NCBI RefSeq assembly: GCF_018860635.1 | Contig: NZ_JAHKPT010000021.1 | Span: 342,674 to 406,673 of the forward strand | Source of the DNA: Aliiglaciecola lipolytica | GTDB lineage: Bacteria > Pseudomonadota > Gammaproteobacteria > Enterobacterales > Alteromonadaceae | Reading direction: 5' to 3' | DNA: 64,000 nucleotides | Shown here: one piece after another, positions 62,485-64,000 of the stretch | Numbering within the stretch: position 1 is the first letter of the stretch | How the letters are laid out: each line of letters starts with the position of its first letter | Translations under genes and position numbers: made by a program | Notes under the pieces: generated by a model | The model's input: only the letters and a program-made list of their open reading frames with translations | Told to the model about the DNA's origin: nothing | Databases searched by the model: none

Positions 62485-63795
62485 ATGTCAGCAAAACAAA
62501 CAGTTACTACTCGCAGTGGCGATAGGATCGCTATAGTGGCGGGTCTACGGACTCCTTTTGCGAAAATGGCGACCTATTTTCATGGCGTACCCGCTGTTGA
62601 TTTGGGGAAATTAGTCGTCAACGAGATGATTACACGCAATAATTTGGATCCCAATTTAGTGGAGCAACTTGTTTATGGCCAAGTTGTGCAAATGCCTGAA
62701 GCGCCAAACATTGCTAGAGAAATTGTACTTGGCACTGGCATGAACGTGCATACTGATGCGTATTCCGTTTCCAGAGCTTGTGCGACTAGTTTTCAAGCCA
62801 CAGTCAATATTGCTGAATCTATGATGGCAGGAAACATCGCCGTTGGTATTGCTGGCGGAGCTGACTCAACTTCAGTGTCGCCTATTGGGGTTTCAAAACC
62901 TCTTGCTAGAGCGCTTACCGATCTGCAAAAAACCAAAACACTTGGTCAGAAGTGGAATGTGTTTAAAAAGCTTGGATTCAAAGATTTATTGCCTGTTCCG
63001 CCCGCAGTAGCTGAATATTCCACTGGTTTATCAATGGGACAGACAGCCGAGCAAATGGCTAAAACCCATAACATTTCACGACAGGAACAAGATGCCTTAG
63101 CTCATCGTTCTCATTCCTTGGCAGCTAAGAGCTGGAATGAAGGCTTTTTAGACGATGAAGTCATGACAGCTTACGCCGAACCATACAAAGGGGCATTGGA
63201 AAAAGATAACAATGTGCGCTTCGATTCAACGTTAGAAGGCTATGCCAAGCTTCGCCCTGTTTTTGATAAAAAACACGGTACAGTAACCGCTGCGAATGCA
63301 ACACCATTAACCGATGGCGCATCTGCAATCGTGATGATGACGGAAAGCCGCGCAAAAGAATTAGGCTATAAACCGTTAGGGTACATTCGTAGTTATGCGT
63401 TTGCTGCCATAGACGTTTGGGAAGATATGTTGATGGGACCATCTTATGCGTCACCAATTGCATTGGACAGAGCAGGGATGACCTTAAACGACCTAACATT
63501 AATAGAAATGCATGAAGCGTTCGCTGCGCAAACACTGGCAAATATCAAAATGTTTGCAAGCGACAAATTTGCACAAGAAAAGCTAGGGCGAAGTAAAGCC
63601 ACTGGTGAAATAGATATGGACAAGTTCAATCAAATGGGAAGTTCAATTGCTTACGGACACCCATTTGCAGCAACCGGTACGCGGATGATCACTCAAATGC
63701 TAAATGATCTTAACCGCAAAGGCGGTGGTGCAGGTTTAGTGACTGCGTGTGCTGCAGGTGGCCTTGGTGCTGCAATGATTGTTGAAACAGAGTAA
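62485..63795 (+). CDS. fadI: 3-ketoacyl-CoA thiolase FadI (beta subunit of the FadIJ complex)
   Basis: The 436-residue thiolase has the acylated Cys in [20 protein letters not shown] (about residues 95-114), the [10 protein letters not shown] segment, HEAFAAQ near residue 352, and the C-terminal Cys/Gly motif [15 protein letters not shown]. Length and the N-terminus [20 protein letters not shown] fit FadI rather than FadA. It cleaves 3-ketoacyl-CoA in beta-oxidation. The ATG at 62485 has CGAGGACA upstream; a further upstream ATG at 62428 falls in the promoter. Confidence 0.95.
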   Translation: MSAKQTVTTRSGDRIAIVAGLRTPFAKMATYFHGVPAVDLGKLVVNEMITRNNLDPNLVEQLVYGQVVQMPEAPNIAREIVLGTGMNVHTDAYSVSRACATSFQATVNIAESMMAGNIAVGIAGGADSTSVSPIGVSKPLARALTDLQKTKTLGQKWNVFKKLGFKDLLPVPPAVAEYSTGLSMGQTAEQMAKTHNISRQEQDALAHRSHSLAAKSWNEGFLDDEVMTAYAEPYKGALEKDNNVRFDSTLEGYAKLRPVFDKKHGTVTAANATPLTDGASAIVMMTESRAKELGYKPLGYIRSYAFAAIDVWEDMLMGPSYASPIALDRAGMTLNDLTLIEMHEAFAAQTLANIKMFASDKFAQEKLGRSKATGEIDMDKFNQMGSSIAYGHPFAATGTRMITQMLNDLNRKGGGAGLVTACAAGGLGAAMIVETE

Positions 63796-63805
63796 GGGGA
63801 ATTAC

Positions 63806-64000
63806 GTGGATAATGCGAATAAAGAAACTGAACTAACTCAAGCGGGCCAAGTATCTGAAGAGACTAAAGTATCTCAGCAAAATAGCGCCTTTACTCTAGA
63901 TCTACAAGACAATGGCGTTGCTATATTAACTATTGATGTGCCTGGCGAGTCGATGAACACGCTAAAAATGGAATTTGCAGATCAAATTTCAGTAATGCTA
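63806..64000 (+). CDS. fadJ: FadJ multifunctional beta-oxidation alpha subunit (partial, GTG start)
   Basis: Sixty-five codons are present before the window ends. After a variable N-terminal stretch the protein reads FTLDLQDNGVAILTIDVPGE and SMNTLKMEFADQIS, the start of the enoyl-CoA hydratase/isomerase domain of FadJ. The GTG at 63806 has AAGGGGA upstream, 10 bases after fadI. The usual FadIJ operon order supports the assignment. The N-terminal extension of about 30 residues is longer than in enteric FadJ, so a later start is possible. Confidence 0.85.
   Translation, partial: MDNANKETELTQAGQVSEETKVSQQNSAFTLDLQDNGVAILTIDVPGESMNTLKMEFADQISVML

Overview
The window reads as chromosome from a marine gammaproteobacterium of the Alteromonadales (Glaciecola/Paraglaciecola/Alteromonas type). 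The basis is the FlrABC flagellar hierarchy, a maf-type flagellin glycosyltransferase, a RIO1-like kinase of the gammaproteobacterial type, an ECF sigma/DUF3379 pair and a fadIJ operon. This placement comes from gene content and was not checked by any search.

Region 1 (1-8437) is a nonulosonic-acid (pseudaminic acid) cassette: the tail of a pseF-like CMP-sugar synthase, a GT9-like protein, pseI, pseG and pseH. It runs directly into an acyl cassette of an acyl carrier protein, an SDR reductase, an AMP-forming ligase, a LuxE-like acyl-protein synthetase and a LuxC-like acyl reductase. pseB and pseC are presumably left of the window.

Region 2 (8572-13008) is a tightly overlapping four-gene phosphonate operon. 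Its genes encode a fused HxGH cytidylyltransferase-PEP mutase, phosphonopyruvate decarboxylase, an iron-type alcohol dehydrogenase and a LicD-type transferase. Together they predict PEP -> phosphonopyruvate -> phosphonoacetaldehyde -> 2-hydroxyethylphosphonate -> CMP-activated form -> ester on a sugar. This is the most interesting candidate system in the window.

Region 3 (13115-26264) is an AT-rich glycan-decoration stretch. It holds a large HAD-family protein, GT4, GT2, a zinc-ribbon-like methyltransferase, a GT56-like transferase, WbqC-like, hexapeptide acyltransferase, beta-propeller, FkbM methyltransferase, PhyH-type dioxygenase, sulfotransferase-like and VioA-type aminotransferase genes. 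No wzx, wzy or initiating transferase is seen. That favours soluble assembly and transfer to protein, with the domain-duplicated Maf (26277-29921, minus strand) and the adjacent atypical flagellin (30226-31026) as the likely end point.

Region 4 (31375-49391) is the flagellar regulatory and basal-body/export locus: flrA, flrBC, then fliEFGHIJ, fliK, fliLMNOPQR and flhB. Sigma-54 promoters with exact -24/-12 spacing sit before flrB, fliE and fliK. The locus stops after flhB; flhA, flhF, flhG, fliA and che genes are not here.

Region 5 (49449-64000) is general chromosome: RIO1-like kinase, YwbE-like protein, a secreted phosphatase-like protein, DUF3087, an ECF sigma factor with a DUF3379 putative anti-sigma factor, a DUF885 lipoprotein, a MoxR/DUF58/DUF4381/BatA/BatBC/BatD operon, and fadI-fadJ behind a FadR-like operator. 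fadJ runs off the right edge.
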